This document shows, in pieces, positions 34,784-43,059 of a stretch of 64,000 nucleotides of DNA (the first letter of the stretch is position 1; each line of letters starts with the position of its first letter). Source of the stretch: Roseiarcus sp050010035 (lineage in GTDB: Bacteria > Pseudomonadota > Alphaproteobacteria > Rhizobiales > Beijerinckiaceae); NCBI GenBank assembly GCA_050010035.1, contig JBEKLU010000017.1:1-64000 (forward strand), in the 5' to 3' direction. Under the pieces are notes generated by a model that ran no database searches, was not told where the DNA came from, and was given only the letters and a program-made list of their open reading frames with translations. The translations under genes and the position numbers were made by a program.

Positions 34784-36670
34784 ATGTCCACCTATTCCAC
34801 GTCCGAAGAGGGGGGTGACATCGGGCCGGCGCGCGCAGACGGCGCGAGGCGCCGGATCGACCTCAAGACAATATTCCCCTTTCTCGCCTGGCCGATATCG
34901 GGCGAAGAGATGCGCGCCGACTTGCTCGCCGGCCTCACCGGCGCCATCGTCGTGTTGCCGCAGGGCGTCGCTTTCGCGACCATCGCCGGCATGCCGCCGC
35001 AATACGGCCTCTACGCCGGCATCGTCCCGACCATCATCGCCGCGCTTTTCGGTTCGTCCTGGCACCTGGTGGCCGGACCCAGCACGACGGCTTCGCTCAT
35101 CTTGTTCGCCTCCCTCTCCGCGTTCGCCGAACCGGGCTCGGCCCGCTACGTCGAGTTGGCGCTGACCCTGGCCATGATGGTCGGGTTGCTCGAATTGGCG
35201 CTCGGCGTGTTCAAGCTGGGCATGATCGTCAATTTCATTTCCCATTCGGTCGTCGTGGGGTACACCGCCGGGGTCGGCGTTCTCATCATCGTCTCGCAGG
35301 CGCGCAACTTTTTCGGCGTGCCGATCCCGCGCAGCGCCGAATTCTTCAACGTCATCGTCAACACCTTCACCCACCTGCCGCAGCTTTCCTGGCCGACGAC
35401 GGTGGTCGCGGTCGCCACGCTGACGAGCGGGATCGCGGCGCGGCGTTTTCTGCCGCGCGTTCCCTTCATGATTCTGGCGATCGTCGTCGGCGGCCTGGTC
35501 GCCGCGGCTTTCAACCTCTGGAGGCCGGGCTCGGTCACCACGGTCGGGGCGCTGCCGTCGCATCTACCGCCGCTGTCGGCGCCGAGCTTCGATCCCGACA
35601 CCTGGCGCATCCTCATCCCGACCGCGCTCGCGGTGGCGATTTCGGCGCTGAACGAAGTCGTGTCGATTTCTCGCGCGCTGGCCATTCGTTCTGAGCAGCA
35701 CCTCAACATCAATCAGGAATTCATCGGGCAGGGGCTCGCCAACGCGATAGGCTGCTTCTTTTCCGGCTACGTGGTGTCCGGCTCGTTCAACCGCAGCGCG
35801 CTCAATTACGAAGCGGGCGGGCGAACGCCGATGTCGGCGCTGTTCGCCGCCGCCCTGCTCGCGGTCTTTCTCGTCACCGCCGCGTCGCTCGCCGCCTATC
35901 TGCCGCACGCCGCGATGGCCGCCTCGCTGGTGCTCGTCGGCTGGGGCCTGATCGATCGCAAGAGCATCATGCGCATCGCGCGCACGAGCCGAACCGAAGT
36001 GGGCGTGCTGCTCGTCACCGTCCTCACCGCGCTGTTCGTGCAAATCCAGATGGGCATCCTCGTCGGCGTCGCCGTGTCGCTGCTGATCTACTTGTATCGC
36101 ACCTCGAACCCGCGCCTGCGCCCGCGCGTCCCCGACCCCAACAGCGCCGGCCGGAAGTTCACCGATCCCGGCCCGGGCCTGCCGGAATGTCCGCAATTGC
36201 GGCTGATTCGCCTCGACGGCTCGCTCTTCTTCGGCGCCGTGAGCAGATTCCGCGACGCTCTGCGCGAAATCGAGGCGAGCAGTCGGGACTGCAAGCACAT
36301 CGCCGTCATCATGTCGGGGGTCAATTTCGTCGACGTCGCCGGCGCCGAGGCGCTGGCGATCGAAGCCAGGCGGATGCGCAACAGCGGCGGCGGGCTCTTC
36401 TTCATCAGGGTCAAGGAAAGCGTGCGCGAACTGCTCGAGCGCGGCGGCTACGCCGGCGAAATCGGCCCCGAAAACATCTTTCACTCGAAGACGCAAGCTC
36501 TGCGCACGATCTATCGCAAGCTCGACTACGACATTTGCCGCCGTTGCAGCCGGCGCGTGTTCGTCGAATGCGCGCGCATGGGCAAGCAGGAGCCGCTCGA
36601 CGACGACGCGGCCGAACCGCGCGACGGCGCGGCCGCGATCCCGCAATCTCCGCCCCAACGTAACGGTTGA
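34784..36670 (+). CDS. SulP-family anion transporter with STAS domain (second copy)
   Basis: 628 residues, closely related along its whole length to the copy at 30570: GAIVVLPQGVAFATIAGMPP, QYGLYAGIVPTI, and STAS with MSGVNFVDVAGAEALAIEA. The same cysteine tail occurs (CRRCSRRVFVEC). The pair must come from duplication of one gene, with the two-component genes now lying between the copies. GAAGG precedes the ATG. Substrate unknown; sulfite, sulfate or bicarbonate are possible. Confidence 0.9.
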   Translation: MSTYSTSEEGGDIGPARADGARRRIDLKTIFPFLAWPISGEEMRADLLAGLTGAIVVLPQGVAFATIAGMPPQYGLYAGIVPTIIAALFGSSWHLVAGPSTTASLILFASLSAFAEPGSARYVELALTLAMMVGLLELALGVFKLGMIVNFISHSVVVGYTAGVGVLIIVSQARNFFGVPIPRSAEFFNVIVNTFTHLPQLSWPTTVVAVATLTSGIAARRFLPRVPFMILAIVVGGLVAAAFNLWRPGSVTTVGALPSHLPPLSAPSFDPDTWRILIPTALAVAISALNEVVSISRALAIRSEQHLNINQEFIGQGLANAIGCFFSGYVVSGSFNRSALNYEAGGRTPMSALFAAALLAVFLVTAASLAAYLPHAAMAASLVLVGWGLIDRKSIMRIARTSRTEVGVLLVTVLTALFVQIQMGILVGVAVSLLIYLYRTSNPRLRPRVPDPNSAGRKFTDPGPGLPECPQLRLIRLDGSLFFGAVSRFRDALREIEASSRDCKHIAVIMSGVNFVDVAGAEALAIEARRMRNSGGGLFFIRVKESVRELLERGGYAGEIGPENIFHSKTQALRTIYRKLDYDICRRCSRRVFVECARMGKQEPLDDDAAEPRDGAAAIPQSPPQRNG

Positions 36671-36704
36671 CAATGACCGCGCAATCTATTCGTATATGAT
36701 GACA
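36667..36704 (+). promoter_or_regulatory. Promoter-like region before the second tusA
   Basis: TTGACA at 36667-36672 overlaps the SulP stop and could serve as a -35 element. TATTCGTAT (36687-36695) occurs in the opposite orientation beside dsrA (29326-29334), and ATATGATGACA (36694-36704) differs by one base from 30444-30454. Shared motifs point to a common regulator; the exact promoter cannot be fixed. Confidence 0.4.
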
Positions 36705-36739
36705 TGTCGAACGACCAAACGTGAGACGAGGAAACGCTA

Positions 36740-36967
36740 GTGGCCGACAAGACGCTCGATGCAAAGGGACTCAATTGCCCGCTCCCGATTTTGCGGGCCA
36801 AGAAGTCGCTCAAGGACGTCCCCGCGGGCGGGACGCTCGAGGTTCTCGCCACCGACCCCGGTTCGGTCGCCGACTTCGAGGCGTTCTGCCGCACCACGGG
36901 CAACCAACTGATCGAATCGACGGCGAATGCGGGCGTCTACCGCTTCCTGATCAAGCACGCGGGCTGA
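36740..36967 (+). CDS. tusA: TusA-family sulfur carrier (second copy)
   Basis: 75 residues, complete. The active motif is CPLP (LNCPLPILRAKKSL, Cys13), the classical form. A further Cys is at residue 49 (EAFCRTTG). It would accept persulfide from rhodanese and hand it to DsrE or another acceptor. It is a single gene with its own promoter-like region and terminator, convergent with the BigR-like regulator. Compare the CPGP form at 9233. Confidence 0.93.
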   Translation: MADKTLDAKGLNCPLPILRAKKSLKDVPAGGTLEVLATDPGSVADFEAFCRTTGNQLIESTANAGVYRFLIKHAG

Positions 36968-37019
36968 GCGGGGCCCGGGCGCCGCGCTTCGCGCCCTCGC
37001 CCCGGCCGTTTTCTGAGCT

Positions 37020-37045
37020 GGGCGTTCGGTGGAACGCCCGTTTTT
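37020..37045 (+). terminator. Rho-independent terminator after tusA
   Basis: GGGCGTTC-GGTG-GAACGCCC forms an 8-bp stem with a 4-base loop, followed by GTTTTT. It lies 53 bp after the tusA stop on the plus strand. Confidence 0.85.
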
Positions 37046-37127
37046 CCAAGGGCTTAGCGGGAGATGAGCCGGGCGTCGCGCTGCGAGGCTTCGCGCCAAC
37101 CCGCAAATCCCTGCGGCGGAATTCGCG

Positions 37128-37478
37128 TCACGCCTCGCGCGACGGATTGCGCCTGCAGAAGACCTTGTAGACGGCGTCGAGAATCGTCCGCACCCGGTCG
37201 CTGGCGAGGCTGTAATAGATGGTCTTGCCCTCGCGCCGGGTCGTCACCAAGCCTTCCAGGCGAAGACGCGCCAGTTGCTGGGACACGGTCGATTGCCGCT
37301 GCGACAGGAATTCCTCCAGCTCGCCGACCGATTTTTCGCCATCGGCGAGAATGCAGAGAATCATCAGGCGCGATTCCTGCGCCAACGCCTTGAGGAATTC
37401 GCTCGCTTCGCGGGCGTTCTCGGCCATCCGATCGAGTTCCGGCGTCGATTCGATTGAATGCAATTGGGGGAGCGCCAT
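37128..37478 (-). CDS. ArsR-family repressor, BigR-like persulfide sensor, third copy
   Basis: 116 residues from the ATG at 37478 (behind AGGA); the ATG at 37499 would run through the operator. The sequence is the closest of the three to BigR/SqrR: LMILCILADGEKSVGELEEF, LSQRQSTVSQQLARLRLEGL, REGKTIYYSLAS, and the second Cys in VYKVFCRR. Both sensing cysteines are present. A strong palindrome lies just upstream (37498-37515), implying autoregulation. Convergent with tusA. Confidence 0.9.
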   Translation of the reverse strand: MALPQLHSIESTPELDRMAENAREASEFLKALAQESRLMILCILADGEKSVGELEEFLSQRQSTVSQQLARLRLEGLVTTRREGKTIYYSLASDRVRTILDAVYKVFCRRNPSREA

Positions 37479-37497
37479 TGGGTCGTTCCTACCTATC

Positions 37498-37515
37498 ATG
37501 ATATTCCGATATCAT
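37498..37515. promoter_or_regulatory. Operator of the third BigR-like gene
   Basis: ATGATAT-TCCG-ATATCAT is a perfect 7-bp inverted repeat, 20 bp upstream of the start codon. It is the best operator candidate for the regulator. Its half-site ATATCAT is also found at 30444-30450 before the first SulP gene. Confidence 0.65.
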
Positions 37516-37654
37516 ATTTTAATACTGAAATCCTCCCGCGTAAAGCGAATACCTCGAATTCTGCGGCTCGTCTTTGGGGATGCGGCCGACTCGCGCGGGA
37601 AACGCGGGCCGCCGGCGCAAACGCGCTCGGGCGCCCGCCGGCCTTCGCGCTTCC

Positions 37655-38509
37655 TCAATCGGCAAGTCGCCAGATGCGGCGCGCGTTGTCGCGCAACAGG
37701 CGCGCGCGTTCGTCGTCGCTGCAGCCGCTCATGATCGCGTGGGTCGCCGCCACCCATGTGGAAAGCGAGGCGGTCAACGTGCACACCGGCCAGTCGCTGC
37801 CCCAGACGACGCGGTCCCAACCGAAGCAGCCAATCGCGTGCTCGACGTAGGGCCGGATGTCGTCGACCGTCCAGGTCTCGCCGTCGGCGTAGGCGACGAC
37901 GCCGGAGATCTTGACCGCGACGTTCGGGCGCCGGGCGATCTCGGCGATGCTTTCGCGCCAGGGATGCTCGGCGCGATCCTTGATCGCCGGCGCGCCGCAA
38001 TGATCGAGCACGAACTGCACGTCGGGACAAAGGTCGGCGAGCGCGACGGCGTTGTCGATCTGGTCGGGCCGCACGCACAGATCGAACGGCCGGCCGGCGG
38101 CGGCGAGGCGCGCCACATGGGCGCGAAACATCGGGGAGAGGCTGACTTCGTCGGGAACCACGTGCAGCACCCGGCGAAATCCCTTGACGAAGGGATCGGC
38201 GAGCTGGCGTTCCAGGAAAGCGGGAAAATCGGCATTCTCCGGACGGCAGGCGCTGATCGCGCCGCGCAAAGGGCTGGCGGGCCTCTCGGCGAGCGCCTCG
38301 ACGTGGCGCGTTTCGGCTTCGATATCGCCTTCCGCGACATCCACTTCCATGTGCAGCGCGGCGCCGACGCCGCAGCGAAACGCCTCTTTCTGATAGCGTT
38401 CGAGCAGGAAATCCTGGTTCAATGCGGGAACGCCGGCGAGCCAGGGATAGCTCAGCGCGCTGCGATCGATGAGGTGGAGATGGGTGTCGAGGATGGTCGA
38501 AGCGGTCAT
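37655..38509 (-). CDS. Amidohydrolase, L-fuconolactonase-like
   Basis: 284 residues from the ATG at 38509; the 12 residues before it in the longer frame look non-coding. The metal-site start DTHLHLIDRSALSYPWLAGV is typical of the amidohydrolase-2 lactonases, with FVLDHCGAP and WGSDWPV later. Family members open sugar lactones such as L-fuconolactone. The next gene, divergent, resembles a deoxy-fuconate dehydrogenase, which supports this sugar-acid role. No promoter of note was seen in the 229-bp gap. Confidence 0.8.
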   Translation of the reverse strand: MTASTILDTHLHLIDRSALSYPWLAGVPALNQDFLLERYQKEAFRCGVGAALHMEVDVAEGDIEAETRHVEALAERPASPLRGAISACRPENADFPAFLERQLADPFVKGFRRVLHVVPDEVSLSPMFRAHVARLAAAGRPFDLCVRPDQIDNAVALADLCPDVQFVLDHCGAPAIKDRAEHPWRESIAEIARRPNVAVKISGVVAYADGETWTVDDIRPYVEHAIGCFGWDRVVWGSDWPVCTLTASLSTWVAATHAIMSGCSDDERARLLRDNARRIWRLAD

Positions 38510-38738
38510 CGGGCGAATCCGGGCGAAAGCGGCGCGATGCGCCATGATAGACCCGGGCGGAGAAAGTCGCCAAAGCGAGCGCGTCGCTTCGTTCCGGCAC
38601 GCCTCGCCCCGGCGCGGGCCGCGCGCCGACGCGGCTCGATCTCGACGGCGCTATTGCGCGGCGGCGGACAATGTGATGATCGGTTGCGGCAGGGACGCCG
38701 CGAGTGAGCGGCGGCGCGCGAGAATTTCGGAGTCGAGC

Positions 38739-39482
38739 ATGTCGTCGCGATTGAAGGGCAAAACGGCGTTGCTGACCGCCGCGGCGGCGGGCATCGGGCG
38801 CGCGACCGCGCAAGCGTTCGCCGCCGAAGGCGCGCGCGTGATCGCCACCGACATCGATCTTGGGGGGCTGCAAGGGCTCGAGGCCGAGCCGCGTCGGCTC
38901 GACGTGCGCTCGAGCGAGGCGGTCGAGGCGCTGGCGCGCGAGATCGGGCCGATCGACGTCCTCTTCAATTGCGCGGGCTTCGTGCATCACGGCAGCGTGC
39001 TGGAGTGCTCGGACGACGATTGGGATTTCTCGTTCGATCTCAACGTCAAGTCGATGCATCGCACCATCCGCGCGTTCCTGCCTGGCATGCTGGACAAGGG
39101 AGGCGGCTCGATAGTCAACGTCGCCTCGGCCGCCTCGTCGGTGCGCGGCGTCGTCAATCGTTACGTCTACGGCGCCTCCAAGGCGGCGGTGATCGGCCTG
39201 ACCAAGGCGGTCGCGGCCGATTTCATCCGGCGCGGCGTGCGCTGCAACGCGATCTGTCCGGGCACGGTCGAAAGTCCTTCGCTCGATCAGCGCATCGTCG
39301 CGCTCAGCGCGCAGACGGGCCAGAGCGTCGCGTCGGTGCGCCAGGCTTTCATCGACCGCCAGCCGATGGGCCGGCTCGGCAAGGCGCAAGAGGTCGCCAA
39401 GCTCGCCGTCTATCTCGCCTCGGACGAAAGCGCATTTACGACCGGGCAGGTTCACTTGGTCGACGGCGGCTTCGCGCTGTAG
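38739..39482 (+). CDS. SDR oxidoreductase, 2-keto-3-deoxy-L-fuconate dehydrogenase-like
   Basis: 247 residues. The cofactor motif is TAAAAGIG instead of TGxxxGIG, a variant seen in 2-keto-3-deoxy-L-fuconate dehydrogenases and DHRS6-like enzymes. FNCAG at 76-80 and the catalytic Y144-x3-K148 (YGASK) are intact. The acidic ATDID at 36-40 predicts NAD. It lies divergent to the lactonase-like gene, with which it would form two steps of L-fucose or related sugar-acid breakdown; other enzymes of the route are not in the window. Confidence 0.82.
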   Translation: MSSRLKGKTALLTAAAAGIGRATAQAFAAEGARVIATDIDLGGLQGLEAEPRRLDVRSSEAVEALAREIGPIDVLFNCAGFVHHGSVLECSDDDWDFSFDLNVKSMHRTIRAFLPGMLDKGGGSIVNVASAASSVRGVVNRYVYGASKAAVIGLTKAVAADFIRRGVRCNAICPGTVESPSLDQRIVALSAQTGQSVASVRQAFIDRQPMGRLGKAQEVAKLAVYLASDESAFTTGQVHLVDGGFAL

Positions 39483-39494
39483 CGCGGCGGGGCG

Positions 39495-40898
39495 TCATGC
39501 TTTTGCGGCGCCCGGCGGTTCCGGCCATGCGCGCGCTTCGCCGGCGCGCATCGCCTCGAACGCCATGGCGAGGCCGATGACGCCGACATCGTCGAAGCGC
39601 CGGCCGACGATCTGCAGGCCGATGGGAAGGTCTTCGTCGCTGTAGCCGCAATTGATCGTCGCGGCGGGCTGCTCGGACATGTTGAAGGCGACGGTGAAGC
39701 CGATGTGCGGAAAGGGGTTGAGCGGGTCGCCGCTCGGCGAGGCCATTTCGGCGGGGTAGGCGGTGATCGGCGACGTCGGCGACAGCACGAAATCGTAGGG
39801 CAGCGTCGCCACGATCGCCGCCTTGCCCATCGCCATCATCTGGCTGAAGCCGTGGAACACCGCTTCGCCGCTGAGGCCCGCCGCCGATTCGGCCCAGGCG
39901 CGGATGAAGGGGAGAACCTTTTCGCGCCGCTCCGCTGGCAGGGCGCGCAGGTCGATGAGCGAGCGCATGCGCCAGAAGCGGTCGAGCCCGTCGAGCATCT
40001 CCTGGGTCAGGAACGGCTCGAGCGGCTCGACGATCGCGCCGGCGGCCGCAAGGTCGCGCGCCGCGCGCTCGACCGCCGCGCGCACCGGCGCCGTCGCGGC
40101 GTCGCCGCAGCCGGCTTCCATGAGCAGGCCGATGCGCAGGCCCTCGAGTTCGGTGGGCTCGATGCGCCAATCGAGGTTCTGCGGCGGCAGGCTCATGCTG
40201 TCGCGCGCGTCGGGCAGGGACAACGTCGCCATCATCAGCGCCGCGTCGGCGACGCTGCGCGTCATCGGCCCGGCGACGCGCCCGATATAGGGCGGATCGA
40301 TCGGCACGCGTCCGGCGCTCGGTTTTAGGGCGAAGACGCCGCACCAGCCCGCCGGCAGGCGCACCGAGCCGCCGATGTCGGTGCCCAGATGCAGCGGGCC
40401 GTAGCCGGCGGAGGCCGCCGCCGCCGCGCCGGCCGACGAGCCGCCGGGATTGCGGTCGAGCTTCCAGGGATTGCGCGCCAGCGCATGAAAGCTCGAAAGG
40501 CCCGACGACAGCATGCCGTAGTCCGGCATCGTCGTCTTGGCGAAGAGAATGGCGCCTGCTTCGCGCAATCGCGCTGCGGGCGGCGCGTCGGCCGCGGCGG
40601 GCGCGAGGACGCTCGCCGCCGTGCCCAACGGGATCGGCTCGCCGCGGGTGGCGATGTTTTCCTTCACCGTCGCGGGAACGCCGTCGAGCGGCCCGAGCGG
40701 CGCGCCGCGCCGCCAGCGCTCCTCCGAGGCGCGCGCCTCGCCGAGCGCGCGCTCGGGCGCCAGGAGATAGGTCGCGTGAATATGCGGCTCGAAGCGCGCG
40801 ACGCGCTGCAACACGTCGCGCATCGCCTCGAGGGGCGACAGCGCGCCGCGGCGATAGGCGTCGAGCAGCGCGACGGCGCTCAGCTCAAAGGGGCGCAT
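39495..40898 (-). CDS. Amidase signature family enzyme
   Basis: 467 residues. The catalytic triad is complete: K79 in ATVKENIA, S154 in NPGGSSAGAAAA (S154/S155) and S178 in GTDIGGSVRLP. Such enzymes hydrolyse amides, including aryl-acylamides or peptide amides; the natural substrate cannot be read. It is 12 bp from the convergent SDR gene stop and on the strand of the ABC-type binding protein upstream (42559), so it may share its substrate. Confidence 0.88.
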   Translation of the reverse strand: MRPFELSAVALLDAYRRGALSPLEAMRDVLQRVARFEPHIHATYLLAPERALGEARASEERWRRGAPLGPLDGVPATVKENIATRGEPIPLGTAASVLAPAAADAPPAARLREAGAILFAKTTMPDYGMLSSGLSSFHALARNPWKLDRNPGGSSAGAAAAASAGYGPLHLGTDIGGSVRLPAGWCGVFALKPSAGRVPIDPPYIGRVAGPMTRSVADAALMMATLSLPDARDSMSLPPQNLDWRIEPTELEGLRIGLLMEAGCGDAATAPVRAAVERAARDLAAAGAIVEPLEPFLTQEMLDGLDRFWRMRSLIDLRALPAERREKVLPFIRAWAESAAGLSGEAVFHGFSQMMAMGKAAIVATLPYDFVLSPTSPITAYPAEMASPSGDPLNPFPHIGFTVAFNMSEQPAATINCGYSDEDLPIGLQIVGRRFDDVGVIGLAMAFEAMRAGEARAWPEPPGAAKA

Positions 40899-40943
40899 CA
40901 GGGGTTCACATGTTGTCTTGATCGGAGCGGCAAATCACCCACG

Positions 40944-41036
40944 CCCCTCACCCAACCTCTCCCCGCAAGCGGGGAGAGGGGCGCACGGCGCCGACCTTCT
41001 CCTCTCCCCGCTTGCGGGGAGAGGCAGGGTGAGGGG
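40944..41036. repeat. REP-like dispersed palindromic element, copy 2
   Basis: Arms at 40944-40966 and 41014-41036 match those at 11940 and 12009 almost exactly. It fills the gap between the binding-protein gene and the amidase, on whose transcript it would form a large hairpin. Confidence 0.85.
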
Positions 41037-41062
41037 CCGGGGGATTAGCCGCAGGCGCGCTC

Positions 41063-42559
41063 CTACTTCCACGAAAGCGCCGAGAGGTCGTTGGCGAAGA
41101 TCGGCGCGTTCTTCCACAGGCCGTTCAGGTTGGCGCTGGCGACGACGACGTTGGGAAACTGGAACAGGAAGGCGTTGACGCAATCGTCCGCCAGCTTGCG
41201 CTGCGCCTCGCCCAGCGCCTTCTTGAACGCGTCGAGATCGGGCGCCGCCTCGATGCGGGCGAAAATATCGCGGAAGGCCTGGCTGTCGTACTGGAAATAA
41301 TAGTTGGGGTTGGCGTAGATGCCGATGTCGAGCGGTTCGACGTGGCTGACGATCGTCAGGTCGTAGTTGTGGTCCTTGTAGACGCCGGACAGCCACTGCG
41401 CCCATTCGACGTTTTCGATTTTCGCCTGAATACCGACCTCGGCGAGTTCGGCGGCGATGATCTCACCGCCCTTGCGCGCGTAGTCAGGCGGCGGCGGCAG
41501 GGTCAACGTCAGCTCGAGCGGGAGATTCACGCCCGCCGCCTTCAACAGCGCCTTCGACTTCTCCGGGTCATGTGGATATTGCCCGGTCAGGTCGACATAG
41601 CCGGGATCATTGGGCGTCAAGTGGCTGCCGATCGGCGTTCCCATGCCGTTCATCGCGCCGTCGATGATCGCCTTGCGGTCGATGGCGTAGGCGATCGCCT
41701 GGCGCACGCGCACATCGTCGAGCGGCTTCTTCTTGTTGTTCATCGCCAGGATGGTCTTGCCCTCGGTGCCGCCGATCAGCACCTGGAAGCGCGGATCGCT
41801 CTGGAACTGGGGGAGGCCCGTGACCGTCACGCGCGGGAAGGCGTCGACGTCGCCGGCGAGCAGCGCGGCGACCTCCGCCGAGGGGTCGCTGATGAAGCGG
41901 AACGTCGCGTGGTGGATCGCGACCTTGGCCGCGTCGCGGAATCCGTCCCACGCATCGAGCGTCGCCGAGGAGCCCTTGTTCCATTGGGATAGCTTATAAG
42001 GGCCGGTGCCGATCGGCTTGGTCGCCTCGGTCGCCGCGCTCTTCTCGTCGAGAATGACCGCGGTGTTCAGGCCGAGGTGAAACAAGGCCTGGAAGCTCGG
42101 CGCCTTGAACGTCAGCGTAACGACGGAGGGATCGTTGGCGTCGATCGATTCGATCGAGGCGAAGAACGCCTTTTCCTTGTTGGTCGAGTCCTTGGCCGCG
42201 TAACGCTCAAACGAGAACTTGACGTCCTTGGAGGAAAACGCTTCGCCGTCCTGGAACTTGACGCCCTTCTTGAGATTGAAGGTCAGCGTCTTCAGATCGG
42301 GCGAGAAGCTCCATTTTTCCGCCAGCAGCGGCGTGATGGAGAAATCCTCGTTGATCTTCGTCAGTCCTTCGAAAATGTTGTAATGCGTGATCTCGCCGAT
42401 CGCCGCGGCCGCGGCGGTGGTCGGATCGAGTCCCGGCGGCTCGAGCGTCATGCCGATCGTCACAGTGTCTTTCGAAGCGGCGAGGGAGGGAACGGCGAGC
42501 GCGCTCGAAGCCGCGAAGGCGGCGCCGAGGGCGATAACGAGGCGGGAGGGGGATCGCAT
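41063..42559 (-). CDS. Periplasmic substrate-binding protein, DppA/OppA family
   Basis: 498 residues with a signal peptide (LVIALGAAFAASSALAVPSL), then VTIGMTLEPPGLDPTTAAA and the usual SBP_bac_5 body (ITPLLAEKWSFSPDLKTLTF, AIAYAIDRKAII). It captures peptides, opines or similar compounds in the periplasm. The matching permease and ATPase genes are 3.3 kb away (45902-49623) on the same strand. AAGGAG precedes the ATG. Confidence 0.9.
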   Translation of the reverse strand: MRSPSRLVIALGAAFAASSALAVPSLAASKDTVTIGMTLEPPGLDPTTAAAAAIGEITHYNIFEGLTKINEDFSITPLLAEKWSFSPDLKTLTFNLKKGVKFQDGEAFSSKDVKFSFERYAAKDSTNKEKAFFASIESIDANDPSVVTLTFKAPSFQALFHLGLNTAVILDEKSAATEATKPIGTGPYKLSQWNKGSSATLDAWDGFRDAAKVAIHHATFRFISDPSAEVAALLAGDVDAFPRVTVTGLPQFQSDPRFQVLIGGTEGKTILAMNNKKKPLDDVRVRQAIAYAIDRKAIIDGAMNGMGTPIGSHLTPNDPGYVDLTGQYPHDPEKSKALLKAAGVNLPLELTLTLPPPPDYARKGGEIIAAELAEVGIQAKIENVEWAQWLSGVYKDHNYDLTIVSHVEPLDIGIYANPNYYFQYDSQAFRDIFARIEAAPDLDAFKKALGEAQRKLADDCVNAFLFQFPNVVVASANLNGLWKNAPIFANDLSALSWK

Positions 42560-42672
42560 GCGACGCTCCTTCAGATGGCGCGGGGAAACCGCAGAATAGC
42601 ACCCGGCGGCGCGCCGGCGTCAAGCGCCGGCGAACGGGGAAATGCGTCAACCCGAAATTCCGCGATCGGCTC

Positions 42673-43026
42673 TCAATCGACGAACCGCACCGCATGGATC
42701 GGCGGCAGCGTGTGGCTGAGCTCGCGCCAATGGTCGCCCTGGTCCTCGCTGATCCAAAGACCGCCGGTGGTGGAGCCGAAGGCGAGACGGTCGCCGGTCT
42801 CGTCGACTGACAGCGCGTGGCGATAGACGACGTCGTAGGCGTGCTGCTGGGGCAGGCCGGCGCACAGCACGTCGAAACTCTTGCCGGCGTCGCGGGTGCG
42901 CGTGACGACGAGTTTGCCGTCGACGGGAATGCGCTGCTCGTCCTTGACGCCGGGCGCGAACCACGCGGTGTCGGGCTCTCGTGGGTGCACGACGACCGCG
43001 AAGCCGAAGGAGGAGGGAGGCGCCAA
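42673..43026 (-). pseudogene. C-terminal fragment of a BNR/sialidase-like repeat protein
   Basis: About 117 codons reading FAVVVHPREPDTAWFAPGV, VVTRTRDAGKSFDVL and LWISEDQGDHWRELSHTLPP, i.e. the last two or three blades with Asp-box-like motifs of a WD40/YCF48/sialidase-type propeller (usually 350 residues or more). The N-terminal blades are missing; the frame ends against the stop of the OmpA gene. Probably the relic of a longer gene replaced by the OmpA gene. Confidence 0.6.
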
Positions 43027-43059
43027 CCCCTCTTCCGTTTCGGAAGAGGGGGCCTCGCT

